DNA of 64,000 nt from Coemansia sp. RSA 487 (lineage: Eukaryota; Kickxellomycota; Kickxellomycetes; Kickxellales; Kickxellaceae). Numbering within the stretch: the first letter of the stretch is position 1; every line of letters starts with the position of its first letter. Under the pieces are notes generated by a model. The model saw only the letters and a program-made list of their open reading frames with translations, searched no databases and was not told where the DNA came from. This document shows, piece by piece, positions 41,148 to 52,299 of the stretch. The DNA is taken from positions 1 through 64,000 of the forward strand of contig JANBRJ010000035.1 of assembly GCA_027577595.1 (NCBI GenBank), given 5' to 3'. Made by a program: the position numbers and the translations under genes.

Positions 41148-43196
41148 ATGAGAACAGGCGTAAGTTGCAATTCCAAACAATTCCAAATAAAAAATACCCC
41201 ACTGGTAGAAGAGATGTTTCTCTCTTTTTATATATATCTTTCTAGCCTTTATTTCTGGTACACGCTATGTTGCTAGCATGTACTCTCCTCCAAAGAAGGC
41301 TCTCTTCTAAATAAGCGTATGTCTGCTTTTGCCTGACAAAAGTAGTTCGGACCGTCAGTCAACAGCTTTGCATGAGAAGTATTAGCCCAAAAACGGTCTC
41401 GGCAAGCACGTGGTGGGTGCAGAAAGCTGTGTTTTGCTTTTTTTTTTTACAAAACAGCTTTTGCCGCTTTTTCTCCCCTCCCCCCAATCTATTACTGTGC
41501 TTTTTGTTATTAAAAAACACGCCCCTCCCACTTCGTTTTCTGTGTTTTGTAGATAATTAAGCGAACGGCACTGCCATCGCCGGTCCTATTGGGAATTGCA
41601 TTCCTGTACCTTGGGATGATGCTTGTTGTATCGAGTGGCATCATCCGAGCAAGACTACGGACATTGGCCGAGGCATCGCTGCTCATGCAACAGCAGACGC
41701 AAGCGGATAGCACTGGGGAACTGGTTGTGCCAGCTAACCAGATAGAGTTTCCATGGAAATACCCAGCACCCAAGGACACGAACGAGGATGAGGACGATGA
41801 AGAGAAAGAAGAGAATGAAGAAGCCATGACGCTCCACGAAACCAGCGACTCCGAGGACATTGATACGGCAAGCGACCTAGGCAAGCTGCCACAGCTTCAG
41901 CGGCTTCCTGGGTGGCCCACGGACTTTCCCAGCGACCTGAACGCATACCGCGACGGCATCCTAGACAACACAACGCACCAGTGGAGCAGTGACTACGAGA
42001 AGCACTGCAAGGAAATAGCACCATGGGTGTGGCACCATCGGGGAGACGCCGATGTTCTATCCGCCGCAGCACTATCGACAAACGAAACAATATCTGAGCA
42101 AGCGATCCGTGATATGTTGAAGCGTGGAATAGTGCCTGCAAATGAACGTAAACCCAACGCGTCTTTCGTGGTTCTGCTGCGCAACAGGGAGCTGGATGCA
42201 TTCCGCTCGACCATGCGACAGCTAGAGGAGCGGTTTAATCACAAGTACCATTATCCGTACCTGTTTCTTAACGACAAACCGTTTACCAAAAAGTTCATGC
42301 GCACCATAGCTGCTAGCACCACCAGCAATGTGACGTTTGCGCTGATCCCCCGCGACCACTGGTCGATGCCCGAGTTCATTGACCCAGTAAAGGCGCTTGA
42401 ATCACGGAAGCAAATGAAGGCAAATAAGGTCATTTACGGAGGCAGCCTGAGCTACCGCCACATGTGCCGCTACAACAGTGGCTTCTTCTACAAGCACCCG
42501 CTACTCCGATCGGTCGACTGGTATTGGCGTGTCGAGCCTGGCGTTGATTTCTACTGTGATCTCGACTATGACCCGTTCAGATACATGGAAACCCAGGGCA
42601 AAATATACTCGTTTGTCATTGCACTCAAGGAAATCGAGTCAACCATCCCGACTCTGTGGGACCACACACTCGAATACATGCGCCAAGCCAACGTGTCGTC
42701 CGACTGGATGTCGTACTTTGTTGACGTTAACGGTGACTATAACCTGTGCCACTTTTGGTCGAACTTTGAGATTGCCTCGCTTAACTGGCTACGGTCGGAT
42801 GCATATGAAGCGTACTTTGAGTACTTGGACAAGGCCAAAGGCTTTTTCATGGAGCGGTGGGGCGACGCACCCGTGCATTCACTGGCAGCCGGCTTACTGT
42901 TGCGCAGGGATCAGGTCCATTTCTTCGACGACATTGGCTACAGACACGAAAATTTTGCGCGATGCCCAAGCACGGCGGATTTGCGGTGCACGTGCCCAAG
43001 CGACATGGATAACTTTGATTCAAATCGAGGAAGTTGCTTACCAATGTGGAAGTCGTATTTGCCGTTACTTTGGACTGAAAAGGATACAGAAGAAGCAATC
43101 CGCTTGATCAGGGCGGCGAGAATCCTCACCGATGGTCGTGAGCCACGTATGGTTAAGGAACGCAGAAGATGGTATGACTTTTTCGGTCGCTTTTAA
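41148..43196 (+). CDS. GT15 alpha-1,2-mannosyltransferase (Kre2/Mnt1 family)
   Basis: The proposed model joins a 12-base coding exon (41148-41159, MRTG) to 41553-43196, giving 551 residues. The N-terminus then reads MRTGIIKRTALPSP followed by a single hydrophobic anchor (VLLGIAFLYLGMMLVVSSGI), the type II Golgi topology of the family. The long exon alone has no ATG before the anchor. GT15 landmarks are all present: FVVLLRNRELDAFRSTMRQL, HYPYLFLNDKPF, YWRVEPGVDFYCDLDYDPF, YNLCHFWSNFEIASL and YRHENFARCP. The Glu in SNFEI corresponds to the residue proposed as nucleophile in yeast Kre2 (recalled). It should extend O- and N-linked mannan in the Golgi using GDP-mannose and Mn2+. A Glu/Asp-rich stem lies near residue 70-90. 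Confidence 0.88.
41160..41552 (+). other. Inferred 393-base intron of the GT15 gene
   Basis: Donor GTAAGT directly follows the 12-base exon, and the acceptor tgtgttttgtag precedes ATAATTAAG. Frame and topology both fit, but the exon is too short to prove by homology. Confidence 0.65.
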
Positions 43197-43853
43197 TTTA
43201 ATCTTTGTATCTGTTTGAAATCTATTCTCCGTTGAAAAGAAAGGGGATTGGTTTGGTTAGTTTTATTTTCTTTTTTCTTTTTTTTCCTTTATTCTCTTCT
43301 AGTTAATGTAATATGTATGCCTTGTGCGCAGTAGAAATGAATATATGCTGATGTGGATTACCACGCATATAGCCAAGAGAGACAAAACGGATGTGCTTTT
43401 GTAGTTTTTGGTTTATCACTTGTAACTGCCCTCGGGAAAGGAGGAAGTGAGAGGGGGGAGGAGATTTCCAATATAGCATGTTACGTTTATTTGATCTATA
43501 GCTTGCTTTTGGCCATACGTGTAATTTACTTCCATTTTAGTAATTTTCCATCATTTTCGTTGCGTACGCCATACAGAAAAGTAATAAGTCCCTTGCATTT
43601 TTTAAATCGTTTACAAGCACCAAACGTAAAGAGTAAATATAATTTTGTGTTTTACTGATAAGAGAATATTCAGGGACCTGTTGCCAAATTGACAGAGTTA
43701 ACACGCACAAAAGAGTCTGGTTCATTTTAGCTGTTTTTATTCTTTCATATCTTTTGTCCACCATATAAACATATTTACACTATATCTCATTTGATAACAC
43801 ACATAGATACGAAAATAGTTTACAAGCAAGCAAAAACAAAACAAAACAAAACA
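43197..43853. other. Spacer before the desaturase
   Basis: A/T-rich spacer of about 650 bases with a TATA-like catataaa at 43762-43769, 85 bases upstream of the desaturase ATG. The leader is A-rich with repeated caaaa units. No coding content is seen. Confidence 0.6.
43762..43769 (+). promoter_or_regulatory. TATA-like element of the desaturase gene
   Basis: The sequence catataaa lies 85 bases before the ATG and is followed by an A-rich leader. Its spacing is typical of strongly expressed fungal genes. Confidence 0.5.
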
Positions 43854-45212
43854 ATGGCATCAACAAAGTCACCCAAAGATGTCTCTTGGTTGAGCCATTA
43901 CATCCCAACATACCAAGGGATTAAGAACTTTGTAGGGGATGTTTTCCCCAGTGAGATAATGGCTGTTGGTGAGCCGCCTGAGAAAACAGCCGTCGAATCA
44001 AAGGACAGTGTGCTGAAGAAGCCTGTGTACAAAATGAAGCCCGTGCCCAAGGTGTCTGGCAAATCTGTGCACTCGCGGTGGTACTGGCCATTTGCCGCTG
44101 GTGTGTTGGCATTGGAAGTGATTTCGGTGTATGCAATGTTCTTTATTAAGCTGCAAAGGGCCACGGGAATCTTCATGGTTCTGTATGGGATTCTCTCTGG
44201 ACTGTGTATTACAGCTGGGTACCATCGCCTGTGGGCGCATCGTGCATACAAGGCGTCTTTGCCGCTAGAGATTTTCTTGGCAGTGTTTGGGGCATCAAGC
44301 ATCCAAGGGTCCATCATTTGGTGGGTCCAGAACCATCGCCTGCACCACAGGTACACAGATACCGAGCGTGACCCATACAACATCAAGCGTGGATTCTGGT
44401 ATGCCCACCATGGATGGATCCTGTTCCGTCGTCAAGAAGATGAGCTGGGCTATGCCGACATGACCGACTTGCACGCCAATAAGGTGGTGATATGGCAGTA
44501 CAACTACTACTTCTTCATCAGCGCACTCACATCTATGATACTGCCCACTGTTGTGTGTGGATACTTCTTGGGCGACTGGGTGGGCGGCTTCTTCTGGGGC
44601 GCCTGTGCGCGGATCGCAGGCGTGCAGCAGATAACGTTCTGCGTCAACTCGGTCGCACACACCTTTGGAACCCAGCCGTACAGCGACGAGCAGACGCCCA
44701 AGGACAACTGGATCACCGGAATCGTCACACTGGGCGAAGGGTACCACAACTTCCACCACGCATTCCCCAACGACTACCGCAACGGCGTGCGCTGGTATGA
44801 CATCGATCTGACCAAGTGGATCCTGTGGGGGCTGGAGCAGCTGGGCTTGGCGTATAGTCTGAAGCGATTCCCCCGCAATGAGATCATGAAGGGCCGTGCC
44901 ACGATGAAGCTCAAGAGGGCAGAGAGGTTTGCCAAGCGTGTCGATTACGGAACACCCGTCGAGGAGCTGGCGATGTTTACCGAGTCGGAGTTCGTTGCCG
45001 AGGTCAAGGAGCGCGGCAGAAAGTGGCTGGTCATCGAGGGCTTCATTTACAACGTCGAGGATTTTATTGAAATGCATCCCGGTGGTCCCAAGCTTATCAA
45101 AAGTGGAATTGGAAAGGACATGACAAACGCGTTCAATGGAGGCGTGTACAACCACCACTACTCAGCCCGCAATTTGATGAACTCCACCATGCGTGTGGGC
45201 AAAATTATATAG
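43854..45212 (+). CDS. Stearoyl-CoA delta-9 desaturase with fused cytochrome b5 (Ole1 type)
   Basis: This 452-residue ER enzyme inserts the delta-9 double bond into stearoyl- and palmitoyl-CoA. The di-iron histidine boxes are intact: HRLWAH near residue 123, HRLHHRY near 160 and HNFHHAFP near 300, with NSVAHTFGTQPYSD between the last two. The C-terminal cytochrome b5 domain (about 380-450) carries the heme motif MHPGG and a second His in YNHHYSARN, so electrons can come from a built-in b5, as in yeast Ole1. The start at 43854 (caATGGCATCA) is the first ATG; upstream reading has only TTG. It is uninterrupted and its codons are strongly biased, which suggests high expression. Confidence 0.95.
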   Translation: MASTKSPKDVSWLSHYIPTYQGIKNFVGDVFPSEIMAVGEPPEKTAVESKDSVLKKPVYKMKPVPKVSGKSVHSRWYWPFAAGVLALEVISVYAMFFIKLQRATGIFMVLYGILSGLCITAGYHRLWAHRAYKASLPLEIFLAVFGASSIQGSIIWWVQNHRLHHRYTDTERDPYNIKRGFWYAHHGWILFRRQEDELGYADMTDLHANKVVIWQYNYYFFISALTSMILPTVVCGYFLGDWVGGFFWGACARIAGVQQITFCVNSVAHTFGTQPYSDEQTPKDNWITGIVTLGEGYHNFHHAFPNDYRNGVRWYDIDLTKWILWGLEQLGLAYSLKRFPRNEIMKGRATMKLKRAERFAKRVDYGTPVEELAMFTESEFVAEVKERGRKWLVIEGFIYNVEDFIEMHPGGPKLIKSGIGKDMTNAFNGGVYNHHYSARNLMNSTMRVGKII

Positions 45213-45400
45213 GTAGCCGTTCAAAAGGTAGATAAAAAAGCAAATGCTAAGGGAAAAGTCGTCTTTTCCCTTTTCGCTACTTTTCCTGTGGGTTTAGGTT
45301 GGAAGAAACATTTGTTGCTCTTTTTCTTTTCAAGGTACTTTTTTATTTATTTCATTTCTTCATTCAATTCACGGCTATACTTCGTATATATATAAACACA

Positions 45401-45745
45401 ATGCCGGACAAAAAAACAGAGCAGAAAGTAATTCCAAACAGTCAGGATATCAGCGGCGATGCAGCGCAAGACGTACTGAGCCAGCTGGTTGACGGCAAAG
45501 TGGCCGAGATCCAAGGTATGCTCAAGACACTTGCCGACAAAGCTGAAGCTGTCGAGCAAGACATCAATGAAGAAGGCAGGGATGACAAAGTAGCTGATGC
45601 ATACAAGGATATTGTTAGAGCGGAAAAGGCCGTCGGGTCTCTGGAGACACGCTTGGACGCACTGCTCGGTCGCTTGGACGGTTTGTTGGAACATCAGATG
45701 GCTCACCAGTCCTCTGATAAACCTAGTAGTGACCCTGCCAGATAA
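45401..45745 (+). CDS. Small coiled-coil protein, unknown
   Basis: A 114-residue frame beginning MPDKKTEQK. Two heptad-patterned helices are visible, from about residue 25 to 55 and 68 to 100 (RAEKAVGSLETRLDALLGRL). It is hydrophilic, without signal or membrane segment. Size and helix pattern recall small subunits of BLOC-1 or similar tethering complexes, but no specific family is recognised. The codons match neighbouring true genes. A tatatataaa-like run lies only 5-16 bases before the ATG, so it is probably leader sequence rather than a TATA box. The first R1 repeat copy begins about 160 bases after its stop. Confidence 0.6.
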   Translation: MPDKKTEQKVIPNSQDISGDAAQDVLSQLVDGKVAEIQGMLKTLADKAEAVEQDINEEGRDDKVADAYKDIVRAEKAVGSLETRLDALLGRLDGLLEHQMAHQSSDKPSSDPAR

Positions 45746-45909
45746 ATACATATACCCTGTGGTTCAGTATCAAATAAATACTTCTCTCTTTCCTTTTTTC
45801 CCCAGTGCTTGTATCCTCTTTTTGTTTCTGGATCCTCCTCTCATGTTTTCGCAAAGCTATCCTCTCTGACAGATCTGGGAACTTTTTTTGTCAGTCAAGA
45901 AATGGTCGT

Positions 45910-46424
45910 CGCGGGATTCGATAGGCGGGAGATCGATTTACCCAACCCAGGCGTATTACATAGACTCGCAGTCTGGGAGATCTACCGTTCGCATGCCGAA
46001 TCGGCCAGGAGGGTGCTGTACGCAATGGTGATTCCATGTTCAATCGCTGGAAAGGACCCTTCGTGAGCCGCGTGGTTCATGATCTCAAATATTCATTTAC
46101 GATTACAAAGGGGGCCTCTTTTCTCTAGCCGCTGGTTGCGGGTACCCAACCAATGGTTTCAGTTCGATCCGGGTGGAGAAGATCAGAATGGAAGACTATC
46201 CTTCGTCTCTCCACCTTTCGCCATGAACCGCTATCTCGATCGCTTACGATTCACATATCAGCCAAACGGTGCTAGTTCCCAAGACACCAGGCAATCACTT
46301 ATCGCTCATTCATCATCTGTCCACAACGGACATAGCGCTTGATCTATTGGCTTTGTGATAACCCTCGTTATTTTTCGAATTTTTCTGGCACCTTAATGCA
46401 CTAGCCACTCTGTGTGTAAAAAAG
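45910..46424 (+). repeat. Dispersed repeat R1, copy 1
   Basis: This is the longest copy seen. The left part (45925-45995: CCCAGGCG, TTACATAGACTCGCAGTCTGG) matches copy 3. The right part (46155-46345) matches copies 2 and 3: GGTGGAGAAGATCAGAATGG, ACTATCCTTC, TTACGATTCACATA, CAGCCAAACGGTGCTAG, CATCATCTGTCCACAACGG and GCTTGATCTATTGG. The tail block lies at 46381-46424. A stretch of about 160 bases between the parts is not in copy 3 and may be an insertion or a lost region. One reading frame stays similar between copies over about 45 codons, hinting that the right part was once coding. The class is unknown. Confidence 0.75.
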
Positions 46425-46635
46425 TCGTGACGATAACTTGGATAGGAGGAATCCCAGTGCCAAATATTCCGCACATAGTACTTTGGTTGCTGTCCTAGAT
46501 GAATCCAGTGCACAGCTAATTGTGATATTTGCTTAGAATGACTAAAAAATAGAACCGTATTCTGTATTCAATCGAATGAATAAATAAGCATAAGCGGTTA
46601 ATGTTATATGACAAAATGGGTTGGTGCTGGCGTGA

Positions 46636-49600
46636 CTACTTGTTTTGCGCTTGGTTCATGCTTTCAACCAACAACGCAAAGTGACCATTGCGCTTCAGTA
46701 GATTGGCAGGTATATCAAACTCGACGATTTGGCCATCATCGACCACCAGTATGCGATCGCTATCCATTATAGTCCCAAGGCGATGCGCTATGGTGAGGAT
46801 CGTGCAATCTTTGAATTCCTTGCGAATAACGCTCTGCATGATCTGATCTGTTTTGGAATCGACGTTGGCTATGGCTTCGTCGAGTAACAAGATCTTGCGG
46901 CGCCAAAGAAGCGCTCGGCACAGGCTAATCAGTTGCCTCTGACCGACACTGAAATTATCGCCGCCATAGTCAACCCATTTTTGTAGCCCAACGCCTTCGG
47001 TCCAAGGACCCCCAGTATTGTAATCATCCGGCAAGTCCTTGGTCATATCTGGCTTGATATACTTTTCAGTAGGTATCTCCAGCAAATCTGCAATTTGTGC
47101 CAGCTGTATAGCTTTCCATATTGCTTCATCAGAATGTTGGTGCAGTGGATCGAGGTTTTCACGAATAGTGCCAACGAACAGCGCGGGATCTTGGGGGATG
47201 ATACTGATACGTGAGCGCAGATCAAAGAGACCAATCGACGAAATGTCAACGCCGTCAATGACAATTTTACCGCTTGCTGGCTCGACCAGTCTCATCAGCG
47301 CTTGCGACATTGAGCTTTTGCCAGCTCCAGTACGCCCGACTATCCCGATTTTTTCATTTCTGCGTACTGAAAACGAGAGATCCTTGAGAACCAGGTCGAG
47401 TCCAGGATGGTAGCGCATGCTGTAGTTCTTGAACTCTATTGTACCCGCGTGTGGCCAACCTTTTGGCGGACGGGAATGCTGAATAGCCACAGGCACCTCC
47501 TGTGGCAGATTTTCCAGGTGAAACAACACTATTGAAAAATGTCGGCGGAAGCGGTTAAAGTCACTTTCCATACCGAAGAGAGTGTCTAAATGTCTTGCCA
47601 TTCCAGTTAAAAGCAAAACAACAGCATCGACCTCGCCTGATGAAACAGCCTTCTCTGTATAAAACCGCCACCAGATATTACATGCTAAAATTGTAGAACG
47701 AATGAGTTCTGCATGCATGGTCTCCACCAGCGATTGTGACAGCTGTGCCAGATTTTCCGTAAACTGGATGGTGTTACAATAAGCTTTTAATCGAATTAGT
47801 TTGCTGATGAACCTGTCGGTGACTCCTAGAACCCTTAAAAGGCTCGGCTGATAAAGTATGATTGCCGCTGTGTCAAGACTCGCTTGCTGACTTTTAGCTG
47901 AAATAGCATGAATATTTCGAAATACCCCATCAAAGCATATTTTCTTGGCTGCTAGTATAGCCAGCATCGGAATCGCAAGTAGGAGAAGTTTTGGCGACAT
48001 CGTATAAAGCTGAATAACCGCCGATATTATATGGAAGCAATTGTATATCAAATTGTGGCAAATATTTTCAGGGAGTTTGTATCCGCCTATGTATCTGCTG
48101 GTCACGAAGAAATTCATTAGTCCAAATCTTGACATATATTCCATATGTGCCAATGGAACGTGTGCAAGAACATTGACAGATTCTACACGTAATGTTTCCA
48201 TCAACGGCTTAGCCCACAGATATTCTAACGACCATGATCCAAGAATACCGAGTTGATATAGGCTAACAGCAACAAGAGCGTTGACCTTTAGATATTGCTG
48301 GAGGGAACGCATGGCGGTATCAGGATTTGTGTCTGTCATCAGCCTCAGCCGAGCATTTGACACATAATGCATCAGGTAAGCATTAGCAGAATAAATGCTC
48401 ACAACCATAGCGACTCTCCAGTATTTGCTGTATCTAAGGAACTGCAGCATATGCGACCACTTGACAGGAGGATTGCCAAAGTCTATTTCGTCTGAATGCA
48501 GCGGCTTCTTCTTATTGGTACTCCCCGGAGTGTCTGTTTCACTTGGAGCAGTTTCCGTGCCTTTCCTCTCGTCGTCAGATATGGCATTTGCATCAACAAC
48601 CTCCTTTGGCGTCTGCTCAACAATATCTGCACATCCATTGACAAATGTAATAATCTTGTTGCCCAACGGAAGCACATGCAATGCGTGGGTAACTAGGATG
48701 CGCGTCTTCGTCCCAATAATTCCGTTGCTAGATAGCACTTTGTCCACAATGTGTTTTTCCACACGTGCATCCACTGCTGAAAGCAAGTCATCGAATATAT
48801 AAACATCAGCGCGCAAGTACAATGCCCTACGGAATTGAATAAAGATGTAGCAGCCAGCATATACAGATTGCGATACGATTGCACATTAGTACATTCAGCA
48901 AAAGAAGTTGCAGTGAACACCGCTAACATGCAGACCAAGTGTATTGGGCATTAAGCTACTTACCTTGCCAATGCCAGACGCGTCTTTTGGCCTCCTGAAA
49001 GCCTTAACCCGCGTGCTCCAACCTTGGTTAGATCTCTCTCTGGCATTTCTTGAATATCCTGAGTTAAATCGCATGCTTCGATTATCTGCCAAAAGAATTT
49101 CTCATCAAAATCCTGACCCATCAAGACATTTTCGCGCAACGTGTCGTCGAATATTGTAGGCTTTTGCTCGACATAGCCAATACGCCCATGCACCTTGCCG
49201 CTGCCGCCTGCAATAGGCATCTCGCCACAGAGCGCAGTAACAAACGACGACTTGCCACTGCCAACTCGACCAACGATCATGACCATTTCGCCGGCATTTA
49301 CAGTCAGCGTAGTCGACGCAGTGCGGAATTTGTCGGTACCCCAGCTGAAAGAGCACTGGTCAAGCTCGATTGCAACCTTGGAGTCGCCGGAAGAGTGATC
49401 GATTTTGATGAACTCAAAGTCGTCAGGCTGGAGCAATTGACCAATAAATTCGGACTTCTGTCTTACTTCTGCGAACATCTGAACAGCTATTGCCGCGACC
49501 GTTGAAAACTCTGTTAACGAAGCAATTGAATCCATTAACAACGCCACATCTGTGTAAACAGGATTTTCAGCGGTGCCAAGATACGAAGTAATAGTAATAG

Positions 49601-51072
49601 CTGCCGCTATTTGAGAGGTTGCCGATCCGATTATATGGATAGCATGCTTTGAGAAGCGCCAAAAGATCGGTGGAACAAACAATGGCTCTTCAAACTGGGA
49701 AATAATACCACGGAAAGCATCCTCCCACGCAAAAAACTTGATGGATCGAATCTCATCGTGAAAAAAAAACATATTTTCGCGAAAATTTGGCTTCGAGGCG
49801 CATTTGCTTTCCCTACGCACTCGATCGAGTTTTCTGGTAACAGTATATGACAGCGTATGATAAGTAGTGGCTATTACTATTGGTATAAAGAATCTCCATC
49901 CAATCTTGCTGACAATGATCCATATGTTGAGTACCTCGGCTACTGATCGGCTTAAAGCATCGATTATTGCAATAGCTCCTGTTGCAATCGAATCTGTTCT
50001 GTAAGCTGTCCCACTCAGACCGTAAATTTTGTCGTGTTTAGTAGAATATACCTCTAAAATTTTTTGCATTAACAGACTGGAAATGCTCTTTTTAAAGGTA
50101 CTTTTCACAACGCCAGTATAATTTCTGAATATCGCTGAAATCCCCAGTAACTGCCAGACAACTAGCTTGCCAATTAACCGCGTAAAGTCCTGTGTGTTGT
50201 TGCTTTTTTGCAACGACACAAGTACATCAATGAACAAGAGCCGACGAGAATGTATAACTATCATAGAAACTGTATTTCCAACGACATGTAGCAACAACAG
50301 CTTCCACTCTGCGCTTATAATTAGACGAGCAACCAAGAACCTACAAGTTAACAAATCATATATACATATATTTAGCATAAGGGTTTGTGCAAATAAAAGA
50401 TTCTAGGAAATGTTGTCTTTGGATTCTCAACAGTAATTGTACTCGCCTTTTTGACGAATTCAGATTATGAACAATCCTAGCTTTTTGAAGGCTCTCCTCA
50501 TAGCCATTGCCTTTAACATCTTCGAAAGTAAGTTTGCGCTTGTGATAAAGTCTGACAAGCGCAAAGCCGTCAACAGCAAAGGTGTTTCTCAAATGCTGCT
50601 TTATCTCGTTTTTGATGCTCATATCCAGAGCGCACCACGCCAAAAAGAGATGAATGACAGCGCTTTCGATTGTAAAATATAGCGGCAAAACAACCGGATC
50701 CAGAGAAAGTCTAAGTGCACGTCCAACGTTTAGCAAAGCAAAGCGATTGTTGCAAACCGCGCCTTTAACGACAAATACGTAGGCAGCAACAGCTATAGTT
50801 GCAATAGAAGCTGCCGTGTTTGCTGCTGACATTGATGGCGATTCAGATGAAGGGGATGATGCTACGGCAATGATAGAATCACGGTTGTAGCATTGGAGCA
50901 ATGGTATGGCAGTTATCCATACATTTAGCAGACAAGCTACTGCAGGGGCAAAACGAAGCGTTCCAGCTGGCTTTCTGGCGCTTGAGTACAAAAGACTGAG
51001 AACGAGGCTCAGGGATAGCAGTGAATCAAGCACAATCCCCAAACCTATGCGAGCAAATATCGATGCGGCCAT
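46636..51072 (-). CDS. ABC transporter, subfamily C (MRP/Ycf1-like), three exons
   Basis: Exons 51072-50447, 50340-48964 and 48826-46636 give 1397 residues. An N-terminal membrane region (1-190) precedes two TMD-NBD halves. NBD1 has Walker A GRVGSGKSS (about 565), signature LSGGQKTRLALAR (about 655) and Walker B VYIFDDLLSAVD, with Asp in place of the catalytic Glu as usual for ABCC. NBD2 has GRTGAGKSS (about 1166), SVGQRQLISLCRALL (about 1293) and ILLLDEAIANVD. It probably moves glutathione conjugates or other organic anions into the vacuole. Intron 1 is GC-AG (50341-50446) and intron 2 is GT-AG (48827-48963, donor GTAAGT, TACTAAT branch site); both junctions fall in phase 2. The start at 51072 is the first ATG. 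Codon use is more A/T-rich than in flanking genes. Confidence 0.88.
48827..48963 (-). other. GT-AG intron 2 of the ABCC gene
   Basis: A 137-base intron with donor AAG|GTAAGT, a tactaat branch-like site and acceptor ccgtag. Removal joins LALAR to ALYLRADVYIFDD inside NBD1, exactly between signature and Walker B. Confidence 0.9.
50341..50446 (-). other. GC-AG intron 1 of the ABCC gene
   Basis: A 106-base intron with donor AAAAAG|GCGAGT and acceptor ttaacttgtag. Only this junction keeps the frame (SSKR joined to FLVARLII); the nearby GT at GTACAA gives a frameshift. Confidence 0.75.
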
Positions 51073-52299
51073 TTTGATAGCAAACAAAGTACTTTGCACT
51101 ATCGATATATGTAAAACGGAATACTTTGAAGAATAATTTCCAAGCGAAAAGTATATTCCTTCTAATTCATGTAGAAAAGAAAAGCGAGTCCTCGAATATC
51201 GTTTAAGTAGAGAGAATGTGCATTAATTTTTGACATGTCATCTAGATTCCTTTGCTCTCTTGGCAAGTGGTTGCATGCGCATCAACGCTAGACATTGCTT
51301 GTGAAATTTTCCAATTGTTTAAAGGCAAGGCAAATCGGATACTGACGGCACTGTGAAGAAAGCAATTTGACTCAGTAAAATGCTGCCATAGCCTTCTCTG
51401 TCGTGGCCAAAAACAATGCTGGCTTACCAGCATCGTACTTTATTGTATTCAACTTCTTTTGCACAGCAGCCATTATCTACCTTTGCAGACGAATAAACCC
51501 TTGAGCTGGTTGTACGTTTTACTTATTGTATGATGGCTTGGACATATGCAGGAAAGCAGAACCCCTACATATGCAACGCCAGTGTCCGCTTATCTGTAAT
51601 TCACGTTTATAGTTAAGACAGTATCTTTGCTGCGGCTACTACGGAACACAGAATAATCAATTCAATAAAACTTTGTGAAAAATAAGAGACCCAATTGCAC
51701 TCGTATTATCTTTTGGTCAAGCAAATAGTGCTGGTATCCACAGCAATCAAGACATTTGCTAATCAAACAATACTTTGATATCTGTCTTTTTCAAGCGATG
51801 CACAGGATTCGTTGATTAGCGTATAGATAGGCTTTATTGAATTTTATTTAATTCTCATACGCTTGTATATTTGCCGATATAAGCATTTAAAAATGTCTTT
51901 TTAATTTAAAAAAAAGCAATAGTGACGAAATGTCCTTTTCATATAATGCAATTTTTGTAATGGTCAGAATGTTGCTGGAAATTGAGAAAAGCAGCAGCAG
52001 CAGTAAATATTTGATTCGGTTTGCGGCGTTACATATTCAAAGTTGTGCTATATAGAGGACGCAAAGGGAGTAATCCGTCTTTCAGTCAGCTACAAACTAT
52101 TTCTTCATTTGTTCATCTCTATTTTGAGCTACACTTTGGCTATATATATTTTACCATAGCTACAACGTCATCCAGCACTTTGCACAGAATTGCATTGAGT
52201 ATTTTCTGTCGAATTTATACAAAAGCAATGAAAGAGAGCTTTATCCAAAGTCATCCACTAGCACGCTTCAAGCCTCGATGCCTCAAGTAGACAGTTATA
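51073..52299. other. Spacer between ABCC gene and Moco sulfurase relic
   Basis: A/T-rich, 1.2 kb. A short reverse-strand frame near 51230-51475 (MAAVQKKLNTIKYDAG then a GTAAGC-like donor) could be a gene remnant but matches nothing known to me. Around 51735-51765 a weak resemblance to the middle of R1 is visible. No supported gene was found. Confidence 0.5.

Noticed and set aside
46150-46170. tRNA B-box-like GTTCGATCC suggesting a tRNA-derived SINE head in R1 copy 1
   Set aside because: No A box at the right distance, no cloverleaf, and the box is not kept in copies 2 and 3.
45809-46342. Short open frames that could be small genes after the coiled-coil gene
   Set aside because: They overlap the R1 repeat, change between copies, and carry no known motif, so they are treated as repeat sequence.
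52021-52290. 89-codon forward frame upstream of the sulfurase relic
   Set aside because: A/T-rich with random-looking residues, no similarity to anything recognised, and no leader signals.
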